Positions 31,786-43,814 of a DNA stretch of 64,000 bases are shown in pieces. Origin of the DNA: Podocnemis expansa. Taxonomy: Eukaryota; Chordata; Testudines; Podocnemididae. The position numbers and the translations under genes are program-made. The notes below the pieces were generated by a model that saw only the letters and a program-made list of their open reading frames with translations, did no database searches and was not told the origin of the DNA. Each line of letters starts with the position of its first letter. The stretch's first letter is position 1. Location: assembly GCA_007922195.1 (NCBI GenBank), contig ML682031.1, positions 310,001-374,000 of the forward strand. The letters are read 5' to 3'.

Positions 31786-33117
31786 CACACGATCCAGGAA
31801 TCTAGTCAATAGCTTGTAGTGCAGTCATACCCTGATGGCACGTTTGGAAGGTGCTAAGATCCTACAGCGGTGAGAGTGACAGAGCAAAGATAAACGAGAT
31901 AAAGTAAAACGAGATAATGAGAAAACTAACTTTGTCCTACCTAGGTGATATAAAATTCCATTTAGCTTGGAAAGTTTTGTAGTATTCAATACAGAAAGTT
32001 CCCGCCCCCTTCTCTGCTCCTCAAACCTTTCCCCAGAAGTGCCCCCACCATTCTCCTGATATGAAAAATTTACATAGCATATTTTATTTCCACATGACTG
32101 CTTTTATTCACCACAAAATGATGCTTGGTATTTGAAAATCATTTAACTGGAAAAAATAATTTATATGGTCCTAAAAAGATTTTCCTCTTTACTTGTGGGA
32201 AAACTATGAAATTGATGTTTGTGCCAATAATCAACACTATGCAATATCAAGTTTATTCATGATTTGTACAATAATCTAGTCAAGCCATTAAATTGACAGG
32301 ATATCTACCTAACAGCAGTGAGGCTGAACAAACTGCTTTACTTTCCGATTGTTTGTTTTTATTATTCGTATTTAATTAATACCTAGATGCAGCAAGCTGG
32401 GATGAGGACCTGATTGAGCTAGGCTCTGTAGAAACATGAAGTAAACATATTGTGTCTTACATTATTTAAAGTCTTGCAATGAGGTGCAACAAACAAATGG
32501 GGCTAGGCAATATGAGTTTCCAGTAAATATGTAGTAGACATATCAGACCACTTGCCTACCTACTGTCAACAGATGAATCTTGTAAAAATCACAACAGAAG
32601 CGACTCAACACAATTCTTCTTTGTTTCTAAACTGATCTGAAGTGATACCTGCTTGCCCCTTCACAAAGGAGCAAACCTATCCTGTTCTAATCAAGGTCTT
32701 ATGCCATGCCCATCATGACAACATCTGAGTACCCAGCAGCAGCATAGGGAGACACTATTTAAGGAAGACAACTTTCTATAATGCCCTGGAATGGAAAAGG
32801 GAAGGAAATCTCTCTCCTTCTCACCCCTCTCTCAGATTCCAGTTTGGGGACCCCTGATTTAAAAGATTTGTTATATTCTTTATCCACAAAACCTAGATTT
32901 TAAAAAACTACTTATACACCCCCCTCTACACAATTATTGATTTTATAAACATTTCAAATGACAACAGCTTCATTTGGATTTAACATTTCCCTTTAGACTG
33001 GGGAACCTCAGTGCTAATACAGACCGCAAACAAACTGGACAGAAACAAAAAGTGAACTTGGCAAGATTATTTTCACATGGAAGCTATGAGAAATACTAGT
33101 AGATTCAAAGCCAAGAA
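31786..33117. other. No gene recognised
   Basis: CCAGTTTGGGGACCCCTG near 32839-32856 looks like an orphan right end of a hAT element. The rest is unremarkable. Confidence 0.4.
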
Positions 33118-33190
33118 AGAAATATTGTGACTATCTAGTCTGACCTCCTGTGTCACACAAGATTTACCCCTAAAACTATGAATAAAGAGC
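33118..33190 (-). repeat. L3/CR1-like 3' end fragment
   Basis: Plus ATTGTGACTATCTAGTCTGACCTCCTG, then TCACACAAGATTTACCCC, matches the 3' terminal region of the element at 21415. Confidence 0.65.
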
Positions 33191-33375
33191 ATGAATGGCC
33201 AAAACTAAATTTCTAAATTCTTTTGATTTAATTGGGGTGGTTCCATATCCTGCAAACATTTAAGCATGTTCTTAAACTCTGGGAATGTGGCTAGTCCTGA
33301 TTACTTCAACAGGGTTATTCAGATGTGTTACTTTTTGTAGGACTTGGGCATAAGATACCATTGTGAAAATTATAT

Positions 33376-33382
<7 letters not shown>

Positions 33383-33452
<70 letters not shown>
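33383..33452. repeat. (AC)35 microsatellite
   Basis: Seventy uninterrupted bases of AC. The reverse frame gives a meaningless Cys-Val run. Confidence 0.98.
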
Positions 33453-33455
<3 letters not shown>

Positions 33456-34818
33456 CAAAAAGAAATTTAAAAATTGTGTGTGGTTTTTGGATTTTTTTAA
33501 CATTTTTATAGCCCCCCCAACCTGCAGTAATGAAAAATAAAGATGTTAATAACCTTATGAAATCCAACACCCTTTTATTCAATTCTCATTTGTCTGAAAG
33601 TACACTTCTAAAACATAGAAAGGGTGACTTTATACTTTGTAATTCTGTCAGAAAAACTTCAGCTTTTTATCAACTTTTTATGCAATACCAGAAAGATCTA
33701 ATTACGAAACCTTTCTTTCTGTCTTCTTACACAGGCCACCTTCTACTCTTTTCTTTATACAACACCACTAAAACAGAAAGATCATTTTCCATAGACCAGC
33801 AACTATCTATTCTTGCTAAGAATACCTGGCCACTACAACAAAACAAAACAAAAAGAAAAAAAAAAACCAAACCCCACCAAACCCAAAGACTTGAAACAGT
33901 TTGCAAAGAAGAACCTTACTGGACTATTGTTTCAGAAGAGTGTGTGGTCATGACTACTACTGCATGGGGGAGGGGGGAGGAATAACATCTCCTAATCTTT
34001 AGAAACAGGGTGCAAAAAGCGAGAAGAAAAAACATCTGTGAAAGTAAGAAGAATTAACTGTAGATATGTATGGAAATTCCATTTAGGATAAGAATCAGCG
34101 ACAGGAAACAGCCAGGAGGGACTATTTGTACTGAAATACAAGCCATTAACTTGAGCCAAGCTAACAGCAAATGACTGCACTGGCAACTGCTGGCTGCAGA
34201 TAATTAGTTTAGAACCTATTTTAACATGAATATTTTATCATGCAGCATAAAACTCGTTATGGAGAAGAATTAGAGAGCCAGGACGTCTGGAAGCACTGGA
34301 GAGGTGATCTGTCAGGTCCCAATAAAGAGCATTCCAGGAGAAAGCAAGTTTAGTGATTCAGCAAGGCTAGATTTCATTAAAGCTACAACCATCTATTAAG
34401 AACTTATCTGGTGGCAAGATAAAGCGTACAGGTAGCTGGCTATATTTTAATGACTTCACCATGGGCAGCTGCAGGGAAGAACAATAAAGTTTGTGTAAAA
34501 TCACCTCAGTTAGTATTATTTTCAGAGATGCTCTGTTCACTTTCATCATAAGCGATTTGGAATTTTCAGTCAATTCTCATTGTGAAATCCTACAATTTGG
34601 TCCCTTCTTCAAGTGGATCTAGTGCTTATTAAAATATGTCCCTCAACAAAGTGTGGGACCCTAACTGGCCCAGAGTTACTGTGTGAAAGTGACAGGAAAA
34701 AGAGGGTCAAAATGCAGATTTGCTTTACCAGCCAAAGAAAGACAGCAAAAGAAGTCATTACTGTTTGGCATGCAGTTTAGTGAAAATTAATACAGACCAG
34801 ACAAGAGAGGAAATCACT
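33453..34818. other. No gene recognised
   Basis: A 151-codon plus frame at 33530-33985 includes an A/C-rich low-complexity stretch (33838-33885) and no domain. Nothing else was supported. Confidence 0.45.
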
Positions 34819-35121
34819 TACCTGTAACTGAAGGTTCTTGGAAATAGGTGGTTCCTCTCCGTATTGCACAGAGAATTTACACATGTTCACCATGAATCCA
34901 AAGCTGGAGATTTTTTCAAATAGTGTCGATGACTTCACACATGCACCTTTGGCTCACCTCATGGCTTCATTCAAGGTGACAAGCGGGGCAGAGGGCCAAC
35001 CACATCTCCTGTTCTTTCTCCACCACAAATCCAAGAACTCCCAGCAGAGGGGAAGAAGGGTGGGAAGTGGAATACAGAGAAGGACGAACGTCTTGAAGAA
35101 CCTCCATTTACAGGAAAGTAA
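34819..35121 (+). mobile_element. Isolated terminal repeat of a DIRS-like family
   Basis: Bounded by inverted repeats CTTACCTGTAACTGAAGGTTCTT (34819-34841) and AAGAACCTCCATTTACAGGAAAGTAA (35096-35121). Inside, TACACATGTTCACCATGAATCC, AGCTGGAGATTTTT, CACATGCACC and GCTCACCTCATGGC follow the same order as the minus strand at 55390-55540 next to the DIRS-like gag. Probably a solo terminal repeat; an independent DNA element with long inverted ends is the alternative. Confidence 0.5.
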
Positions 35122-35149
35122 CCTCATTCTCAAGTGACAGTTCTTACTG

Positions 35150-36165
35150 TATCCCACTAAGGACAATTTGTAGATGACATAAAAAACTGCATATAATACG
35201 ATACTATTCAGGACATTTAAGTCCAAAGCAGACTGCACAGAATCCTAAAAGGATTTTACAAAACTAGGTGACTGGACAACTAAATGGCAGATGAACTTCA
35301 GTGCTAATAAATGTAATGTAATGCACAAGGGAAAACATAATCCTAACAATACACAGAAAATGATGGGGGCTAAATAATCTGTCACCACTCAAGAAAGGGA
35401 TCTTCAGTTGTTTTAGATACTTCTTAGAAAACATTCACTCAATACTCAGTGATCATCAAAAAAGCTAACAGCATGTGGGCAATTATTAAGATAGAAAATA
35501 TTATATTGCCTCTTTAAAAATCCATAGTACATCCACATCCTAAATACTGAGTGCAGATCTGGTTACCCCACCTCAAAAATGATATATCAGAAATGAAAAA
35601 CGTACAGGAAAGGGCAATAAAAATAATTAGGGGTAGACAAAAGTTTCCATGTCAGAAGAGATTACTAAGACTAGACTTTTCAACTTGGAAAAAGAGATGA
35701 CTAAGGAGGAATATATAGAGGTCTATAAAATCATGATTGGTATGGAAAAAGTAAATAAAAAAATGTTATTTATTTTGTTTTACACCACCAAAACCAGGGG
35801 GTCAACAAATTAAATTAATGGACTACAGGTTCAAAATGAAGAAAAGGAAGTAATTTTTCATACAACACACAATAAACCTGTGGAACTCCTTGTCAGATGA
35901 TGATGTGAAGGCCAAGATAATAACAAGATTAAAAATAACTAGCTAAATTCCTGGAGAATCAATCCATCAATTGGCAATTAGCCAGACAAGCAGGGATTGC
36001 TGTTTGCCAGAAGCTGGGAATAGGTGATAGGATGGTTCACTTAAAGATTAACTGCTCTGTTCATCTCCTCTGAAGCATTTAGCTTTGGCCACTGTTGAAA
36101 GACAAGACACTGGTCTAGAAGGACCATTGGTCCGATCATCTGTGGCTGTTTTTAAGCTGTGTTTT
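35150..36165 (+). mobile_element. CR1 LINE, second subfamily, 3' part
   Basis: Runs from near the motif C region (GACAATTTGTAGATGACATAAAAAACTGC, a decayed FADD block) through GTCCAAAGCAGACTGC, GATGAACTTCAGTGCTAATAAATG and GTCTATAAAATCATGA to the 3' end CTAGAAGGACCATTGGTCCGATC...TGGCTGTTTTTA. It aligns in order with 62593-63585. The target site ATTTAAGT near 35216 is uninterrupted here but carries a MITE in the other copy. Confidence 0.85.
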
Positions 36166-37010
36166 TATGATTAACAAGCAGCACGCAAGTCAAAGAAAAA
36201 AGTGAAGATGAGAGTATATTTTATGATTTTGTTTTGTAACCTTTGTTGCCACTACCCCCTGTTGTTTCGAGTTAAACCCTTATTCATTGTTTTAAAACAT
36301 TTTCATTTTATCGCATGTGCTGTGTGGCTTACAGGAGAGGTGGCTCAATGTAAAACTAGTAAACTGGAGCACACTGCTCCTTTGGAGGCAAAGGAATGGG
36401 GATCTCTGTGAGCAGCCAGTGTCAGGGGCTGTGTATCCACAGGAAAGATTCAAAAGAAGTTTGGCCTGCACCGTTGCTACCGTTAACCTGCAAGGTGAAG
36501 ACTGGGCTGGGTGTGGCCCAAAGAAGAGAGCTTGAGTGGCTGGCTGAAAGGCTGGAGGCATCTCATGAAGATAAATTAGGGAGCTGGCATCTAGTCACGC
36601 CAAAGCAAGACTCTCTTATGTTGGTGGTAGAGTTAAAGTGATTCTCAGACCTGGGTACCTCAAGAACTGTCACAGCGAGTTCCTTCCTTAGCTTTTCAAA
36701 CACCATGGAAAATGGGAGCTTTACAAAATGCTTCTGTAGTCTGCAAAAAGTGCTCTGAAACTACCACCAATCCAGACAAGTTCATCTGTTCTATACAGAG
36801 ACTGCCCTGATCACTGTAATAGCTGAACACCTTCCAGACATGCATTCAACAGTATCAGTAGCACCTGCCAAATACAATTAGCATCTATCCCATGTAACCA
36901 AAATATTTCCAGCAGCCACTGGAAGAGCCGGGGCTAGAACTCAGTATCCAGTGCATCTTCCCCAAGGCTATAAGGACAGCGTAGGATCTCGCTTGCATTG
37001 CAGCTGAGGA
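36166..37010. other. No gene recognised
   Basis: Overlapping frames at 36202-36641 on both strands show no domain. Confidence 0.45.
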
Positions 37011-37018
37011 TTCTAAAC
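37011..37018. repeat. hAT target duplication, left
   Basis: TTCTAAAC, repeated exactly at 37187-37194. Confidence 0.85.
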
Positions 37019-37186
37019 CAGGGGTTCTCAACCTTTTGCAGGTCATGACACACTTGACAATGCATTGTGACCCTACATGACACACCAGCCCACTGCTCCA
37101 GGGTGAATCCAGCCATCTCCACCACACACTTACGGTTGTGTGTCAACACAGTAAGTACATACCAACACAGTGGCTGAGAACTGTTT
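37019..37186 (+). mobile_element. hAT MITE, 168 bp
   Basis: The left end CAGGGGTTCTCAACC is opposed to GGCTGAGAACTG near the right end; 8-bp duplications are perfect. The interior includes GGTCATGACACACTTGACAATGC and TGTGACCC, a common layout of reptile hAT MITEs. Confidence 0.85.
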
Positions 37187-37194
37187 TTCTAAAC
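37187..37194. repeat. hAT target duplication, right
   Basis: TTCTAAAC, partner of 37011-37018. Confidence 0.85.
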
Positions 37195-38182
37195 AAAGCC
37201 AAGGAGATATAACCCAATGCCAAAACCAGGGATAGGTATCTCAGTATTTTAAAGAACATTGGTTAATATCTCTATTAGGAATATTACAGGCATTATTTTA
37301 AAAATCTAACATTTCATAGTCATATTAAATATTACTACTCCCGTTTTACTCATCTTGGACACTAGAAGTAGATTACCCACATTCCCCTTTTCAGCCCCTA
37401 TGGTACTTGTGCAATAGCTGCAATGTTTGGGTTGCAGATATTACAGGTGATCTAAGTGACAATCAGAAAATGGCTTTTATTGGAAAAATTCATTTTTATT
37501 GATCTTAAGTTCTCTAAAACGTAAAGCAAGAGTTACTTTCTGTGAATGTTCAAGTAACTGCCAGCAAATACTAGCTTATGTTTCTGGTCAGGCCAAAAAT
37601 TAAGAGTCCCAATATTCAGGAATGAGCTCCTAAGCCCCTCAGCACTGATAGATGGAGTCCATTTTCGTTATTCCCTTGTTAGGAGGAACCAAAGATTGGA
37701 ATGAACACCTGCATTTCTTCGCCAGCTTCAACAAGGTTTTAAAAATCACGTTTCCTTCATAATGGTCTGTTTCTAAGCAAGGAACCTTCCCAGGCTCTAA
37801 ACTAAAGCAGATACTGCTTTGAGAAACCCCATTCACTGGAAAGCATCAGGAGACAACACAGCAGATTCTAGAAGGAAAAAAAGTGCTTAAAAGAATCAGT
37901 GTGTCTTGTGTCTGGAGGTTCCAAGACCTCCAGACATTCAGTAACAAACATCTCTGCAGCAAGCACCTTGTGACAGCCATTCAGTTCCCATGTTACTGTG
38001 TGTGCTACGCCTCAACGAACAAAAATACACATATCTGTGATTACGTGAATGAAACAACAGAAACAAAACCATACAAGGTAAGAGAGTAGTGCTAAAAGAA
38101 AACAAAGAAAGCAAAAGATGGGGGCGGGGGGGGGGGCAGGAGGGAGTGTGTCAAAAATATAACAGTGCTATGGCGACCAAGA
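37195..38182. other. No gene; one short hairpin
   Basis: A 10-bp perfect hairpin GTCTGGAGGT / ACCTCCAGAC lies at 37910-37935. A G-rich tract (GGGGGCGGGGGGGGGGG) lies at about 38120-38136. No exon supported. Confidence 0.5.
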
Positions 38183-38291
38183 TTTTGGTTGCCCATGTGA
38201 TAATGAGGATCAAGAAGCCCTACAGTCATGCCTACAATTTTGTCTATGGCTAAGCAGGGAAAATAGGCCCCACTCATATAAGTGAGAACTG
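38183..38291. repeat. 109-bp duplicated segment, copy 1
   Basis: TTTTGGTTGCCCATGTGATAATG ... CCCACTCATATAAGTGAGAACTG. It recurs in the same orientation at 39597-39705 with about six mismatches and no indel. The family is not recognised. Confidence 0.85.
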
Positions 38292-38552
38292 AATACTCCT
38301 ACCAGCAGGTTTGTTTTCCCTCTCTTCCCCCACAACACATGCATCAAATTCAACTCCAGATGCCCACAGATCTAGCCTCTGACTCTGCAGTTCCTTGCAG
38401 TCTTGCTTTACTGACTTCCCATCAGCATGATCTTGGTGCATCACATCCTTACAAAGACATCATGAAAATTTACCACCCCAGATGCAAAACCTATCCATTT
38501 TTACCAATCATAAAAAGCAAATGACATTCCACCCGCCTTTGTGAAACTAGAG

Positions 38553-38641
38553 AAACATGGTTGGTGAAATAATATCTTTTATTGAATCAACTTCTGTTGG
38601 TGAGAGACAAGCTTTGAACCACACAGAGCTGTTTTTCTGGA
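38553..38641 (+). repeat. Interspersed repeat with ATATCTTTTATTGAATCAAC
   Basis: Reads GGTTGGTGAAATAATATCTTTTATTG, AATCAACTTCTGTTGGTGAGAGAC, AAGCTTTGAACCACACAGAGCTG. I recall this as a frequent reptile repeat, probably another Penelope-like subfamily; the CAACTTCTGTTG block is itself partly palindromic. No ends are defined. Confidence 0.45.
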
Positions 38642-39260
38642 TGAGGCTGGATAGGTGGAAAGTGTGTGCCCTAGCCCCCCCATCACTCCCTCCCTTTAAG
38701 AGTTTATTGACAACAATTCACGTGTTCCTGAGGCCTAAGTGGAACTACAGCCAGCTTCTGAGCAAGGGGGCTAAAAGCAGGTCAACAGAACTGTGCATGT
38801 TACGCCAGCAGTTAATTTGGAACACATCCTTCACTGCACAAGACAACATCACAAACGTCCAACAGGCTGGCTGTCAGTGTACATGCAACAGCTATGAGGA
38901 GTACTTCAAAAAGCATGCTGAAGAAAACACAAGGGGATGATAGCCTCATGCCATCACGCTGCTAGCCAGGAGAGCAGTAAAATACTAGGTTACCCTATCA
39001 TTAATAGGGCAGACAGACATCTGGCATGAGACATACACAAAACAATGCCAAGCAGGGATGCAAATCAAAAGGAACCCTGACTGGCTCTGCAAAGAGGGTG
39101 GGTACAGCTTTACTTCTCAAACCTGACTTTGTAACATGACTTGATTTACACCCACTGCCACAAACAGCTCCCCTAACACCCACAAGGAGCCTGTACACCT
39201 GAGGAGATTGATCCTGTGAGCACAGCAGATGGCAGCTTTACTTTATTGTTATTTTTATTA
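38642..39260. other. No gene recognised
   Basis: The 127-codon plus frame at 38557-38940 starts inside the repeat and shows no recognisable domain. Confidence 0.45.
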
Positions 39261-39268
39261 CTATAGTG

Positions 39269-39416
39269 CAGTGGTTCTCAAACTGTTTATCATTGTGGGC
39301 TGCATATGCAGCTCTTTCTGCATTAGGTGGGCTTCCCTTATGGCCTCGAATACATCAGGTGGGCCATATCTGTGTGCTGATTAGGCCACAAGCAGCCCAT
39401 GGGTTGAGAACCACTG
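39269..39416 (+). mobile_element. hAT MITE, 148 bp
   Basis: CAGTGGTTCTCAAAC and GGGTTGAGAACCACTG form the inverted repeats. The flanks CTATAGTG (39261-39268) and CCAGAGTG (39417-39424) match at 6 of 8 positions. The interior has mirrored GTGGGCTGCATATGCAGC and GGCCACAAGCAGCCCAT blocks. Confidence 0.85.
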
Positions 39417-39445
39417 CCAGAGTGCCTATGAGCATCAGTCACAGA

Positions 39446-39585
39446 CCAGGCCCCCCATCATGGTAGGCACAATACAAAAAAATTTAGAACAAAAAGATGA
39501 CCCTTGCCCCAAAGGCCTAATAACATCAGACAAGTACAAGACAAGAGATAACAAATGGAGACAGACAGAGCAGGAAGCATAAGAT
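39446..39585 (-). repeat. MIR/CORE-SINE tail, reversed
   Basis: Plus ACAGACCAGGCCCCCCATCATGG, AAAAAGATGACCCTTGCCCC, AAAGGCCTAATAAC corresponds to the same tail as 42165 and 43815. It directly precedes the second 109-bp copy. Confidence 0.6.
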
Positions 39586-39596
39586 TATTATATATA

Positions 39597-39705
39597 TTTT
39601 GGTTGCCTATGTGATAATGAGGATCAAGAAGCCCTACAGTCGCGCCCACAATCTTCTCTATGGCTAAGCAGGGAAAACAGGCCCCACTCATATAAGTGAG
39701 AACTG
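39597..39705. repeat. 109-bp duplicated segment, copy 2
   Basis: Same orientation and about 94-95% identical to 38183-38291, offset 1414 bases. Confidence 0.85.
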
Positions 39706-40316
39706 TGAGGGAACCCTGGTTCTGGCCTTCCTCAATACTTTGTCCCACTAACTGACCAGACAGCACTGACAAGAAGGGGAAGAGGCTCCCTGCTTCCAGA
39801 ATCCAGTCACTTTTTTAAAACACTTGAATGCATGTGTTTGCAAAAGGCTGGATGGTCACTGTAGACAGTGTAATGTCACATATATATATTTTTATATATA
39901 TATAAAATTTATGAACTCCAGAAAATGAGGAGGCACCTCCAGGGTTGCTGCTTGCCATTAAGTCTCATGAATGAAACCTATGAACAGCACTTGCCGTTGA
40001 AAGGTATGAACACTGCACCATCTTCTGGAGGAAGATAGGAAAGCACAGGGAATACAAACAGAACTGAAAGCAAAGTTAATAGACAGATCATCTAATAATA
40101 AGGAGTCAATATTGGTCTGCATAATAGATGTGGCCCCAACTGCAGGAGCTCTGCTGGCAGAAGCTATCCGAGGGATGCTTGAACCAGCAAATCCTCATTG
40201 TGCTCTGGCTGCTGCTTTCTCACCAGCCATTGCTTCCTGGTATTTGGAAGTATACTGGCTGGCAAGTGGTGTGAGCATTATGTGATTCCCATCTGGGTGA
40301 ATTTTCTGGATGCCAA
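39706..40316. other. No gene recognised; AT dinucleotide patch
   Basis: A TATATA patch lies near 39882-39908. Otherwise nothing. Confidence 0.5.
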
Positions 40317-40324
40317 ATCTAGCT

Positions 40325-40490
40325 CAGTGGTTGTCTAACTATGAGTTGGGACCCTGTATTGGGTCGCAGCACACACTGCTGCCACCACTGAAAGACTGGA
40401 ATGCATTGCTGAAAGATTTAACCATTGGGTCATGGTGCATAAATGACTTTTTTCAACTGGGTCCCAAGAAAAACAGTTTGAAAACCACTG
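40325..40490 (+). mobile_element. hAT MITE, 166 bp
   Basis: The left CAGTGGTTGTCTAAC and right CAGTTTGAAAACCACTG ends are inverted repeats. The flanks ATCTAGCT (40317-40324) and ATTTATCT (40491-40498) match at 6 of 8 positions. The interior has GTTGGGACCCTGTATTGGGTCGC and GGGTCCCAAG blocks. Confidence 0.8.
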
Positions 40491-40498
40491 ATTTATCT

Positions 40499-42164
40499 CA
40501 TCAATCAGGCAAATAGAGCCCAGGAGAGCACACTGAGTATGTGCATCTCCACACTACCCACATACTCGGAACACACTTTGGTACTTACTTTTAAAAACCC
40601 TTGCACAGAAAACTTGCAATGTAACTAAACATCTGCAACCCCACAAAGCAATAACACAGCCCCATGCATCTGAGCAAAAAACAAAAACCAAAAAAACCAA
40701 AAACAAACCACCCACTTGCTGAAAAAATTACTTTTAAAAAAACCCTACCTCCTCTTCTCATTTTTTTAAATCAAGCTTCCCTTAATGGCATAACGCTACT
40801 GCAAATAGCATGCAGGTAGACTGTGAGCAGCTTTATTGCTTTTCTTTTTATTCAATCAAAATGTGGAATGTCATTCACAATATCATTATTCCTGAATCAC
40901 AAAGACATTTAAATGGATTATCGCCGTTATTACTTCTAAAGATACCTGAAATGAGTTAACTCCATCTTCCCCTGGAAGCTCAAGCCCAATAAAAATGATC
41001 TTCTCTTGCTTTAGACAAAGAAGCACATGTAACACACAGCACCACTGTTAACAAGGTGTTCAAAATCCTTGTTTCTATATTACTAATGTGTTCATTAAAT
41101 ACACTTTTTCTCTAGTAATGACTCTATTAAAAGCAACTCACACAAAACTCGGGCATTTTAACACTGCCATCTTATTTTCATTACCATATTTATTTTGCTT
41201 TCTCTCTCATGTGATTTCAGTGATTGAAAATCAACTTGGCTACAGGTGGTATAAAACTGGAAAGTGACCATATGGAGATCCATATGTTTTGGCAGGATAT
41301 CAGCATGTGACAAAATAATGGGATGTGATTCCAGAACAACTGGCTGTTTCACTGCATTTCATCCCTTCGTTTGACCTCAACGGCTCAAACTTTAGTCCTA
41401 GCACACCGACACAACAGAAGATTTAAATACTGTACAATGTAGAACATCAAAGGCTCAGGAGCCAATTTCCAGTCTACTCCTCCCGTGTAAAAGCTTCCAG
41501 AGTTAGCCAGACAACGAAAGAGGCAAAACATACAAGTCTTTAACATCATGTTAGTCAACACTGATAGAGCACCCTAAATAACAATACTATGAAGGGCCCA
41601 GTGGACTCAGGGCGTACAGCAGCGACTGTCTGATTGAAGTCAGTGGAACTGCTTACTTCAGTCAGAATCACTTCCACTAACAAGCGCTTGCAGGATTGGA
41701 TGCATTCTCTACTTCTGCACATTTGACAAAATCAATCAAGGTTCTTGAAGTCCCATCAGGCAGGCCAATTAGAGAATTTGTAAAGACATATTTCAAAGTA
41801 GTCTAGGAAAAGCTCATTGCTGGATACATCACAAAGCAAGCTATCAGTTATATGGCCAGGAAAAAAAACAATAATCAGAAATAAGTAAGTCTTGGCTTTC
41901 CATACACATTCCACAGAGGAAGTGTTTTGACAATGGAGGGCAATATTATAGGTGTGTTTTTCCTTTTGTGTATAGCAATAGGTAGCTCAATTATTGTGCA
42001 AAAATCAAACGTGTGTGTATTAAACCAGATAGACCCCCCCCCCAGTGATTTTACTCCAACACACAGACAGCATATAAGGTCTATTATTATTGGGCACTAT
42101 AACCAAAAGAGAAAGATCCAAAGACAGGAGAAAGAGTGAAGCACAGACAAAAACAATCGCAGAC
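40499..42164. other. No gene recognised
   Basis: An A/C-rich tract at 40677-40712. No exons or repeat ends supported. Confidence 0.5.
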
Positions 42165-42345
42165 ATCATTACTATTTCCTATTTGTATTACGATAGCTCC
42201 TAGGAGCCATAATCATGGACCAGGGCCCTAAACATGATTGAAAACAAAAAGATGGTTCTTACCCCAAAGAGTATATAGCCTAAATGTGCAGCAAGAGACA
42301 ACAGAAAGATACAGATAAACCATCATGGAGGAGTACAAGGTAACA
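42165..42345 (-). repeat. MIR/CORE-SINE tail, reversed
   Basis: Plus CTCCTAGGAGCCATAATCATGG, ACCAGGGCCCTAAAC, AAAAAGATGGTTCTTACCCC, AAAGAGTATATAGCC. Same tail family as 3140 and 43815. Confidence 0.65.
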
Positions 42346-42519
42346 GGGAGCCAGCACTGGTCAGTAAGAGCTTCAGAAGAGAGGAGGCCTATATCAAAAA
42401 ATGAGACTGCATAAAAGAAGAGAAAGGAAGTTGGAACTAAAAGACTAGGAGGAGTCTAGATGTCTTTCTTATTCATTTATTGTGTGTTTTCATTCATGCT
42501 GATACTAATTTATTTTTAC

Positions 42520-42597
42520 TAATGTTTAGTCAGTATCTAGCGCAATTTGGCCCTGACCTCTGATTGGGGTCTCTCAGCATCACTGTAGCACAAAAAA
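42520..42597 (+). repeat. MIR/CORE-SINE tail fragment
   Basis: GTATCTAGCGCAATTTGGCCCTGACC, TCTGATTGGGGTCTCTCAGC then GCACTGTAGCAC-like end. Forward copy of the tail that is reversed at 42165. Confidence 0.55.
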
Positions 42598-43814
42598 AAC
42601 CAAAAAAACAAACAAACAAAAAAACCAGTCGTCTCCCCTGGGGCACTCAATTTCCAGTTTACTGTATTATTTAAGTATGCACTGAGTTTAGGATATTGTC
42701 TGTATGGAAGACACTGTCCAAACTAACCTTTAATGCCCAGTAATGCAACATATGGAAAATCAAAAGAGGAACCGAATTCACGTATTAAAGCTCAACACAC
42801 CGACACTTTTTTGTGCATCTCTTTAATCTTAAAAGAACAACAAGAACCTTTTCCATAGCTCAAAAACTTTCAAAGCTCAGCCTCAGACCCCAACACTTTT
42901 AATTAGTCCATAAGACAGAATAAGAAAGCACAGAAAGAAGGGAAAGATTTAACTTTATAATAACCTAAAAACCTATCTCCGTCTTCTTTCATAATGTCAA
43001 ATATAAAGGTAACTAAAGCATGCTCTTCCAAAAAATAAACTGGGAAGATAACGGAACAACCTACCAGATCAATATCCTTTTGCCTAAGAAAAGGAATGTA
43101 AAAAAATAGAAGATGATGCTTTAATTTCTACTTCAAGTACATGGTTCAACTTCACCTAACATTTAGTAGTGTCTCGAGTGCTTAATAATTTTGTCCTGGT
43201 GCTATCATACCGAGAAAACAACAACAAGAGAGACCACGAAAAATTTCAAAGATTTAAGCTGCAAAGCGAAGCCAAAGAACATATACAGACAGGACACTGA
43301 CTTGTACCCTAATTTAATTTGTCACAAGTAGATGTATTCTGCTAACTAGAAAAAAAAATGAAGGAACATATGTTCAAAAATCAAGATATTAAAATCGATG
43401 AGAGTTTAGCAAAATCACTTTTACACAAATGGGTAACGAGCGTATGGAGGAAATCACTAAGAAAGGTCATTATGCCAAGGACTACTTTACAGAAAATCAA
43501 TTTAACTGTGTGTTAAAAAGATTACAGTGGCTGGGGTAAAAGGTGACAAAACAAAGAGACAGATAATACACACAACTTCCCAGAACTACCAAGATTTAAG
43601 AAATCACTTTGTGTCCTAAACTAAATTGTACAATCAGTAATGCCACACTTTCTTATCTGAACACAGCCATATTAGAGGAGTTTGAATCAAGTCATTTGGA
43701 TCCAGTAACTTTTCCAGCAGCCAGCATTTAGAAGAGGAAAGCATGGCTAAGAAAGAAAACAAAACCATATCTTTCGATTTTTGCTATGTAATTTTTTCTA
43801 TTATTAAATAGCAC
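42598..43814. other. No gene recognised
   Basis: AC-rich low complexity at 42590-42625, otherwise AT-rich DNA without a supported feature. Confidence 0.5.

Noticed and set aside
32839..32856. Orphan hAT right end (TTTGGGGACCCCTG)
   Set aside because: No matching left end or duplication found nearby, so no element was annotated.
33376..33582. Minus frame with a Cys-Val run
   Set aside because: Translation of the AC microsatellite.
33530..33985. 151-codon plus frame
   Set aside because: AT-rich, includes an A/C low-complexity stretch, no domain and no splice context.
38557..38940. 127-codon plus frame
   Set aside because: Begins inside an interspersed repeat; the rest has no recognisable similarity.
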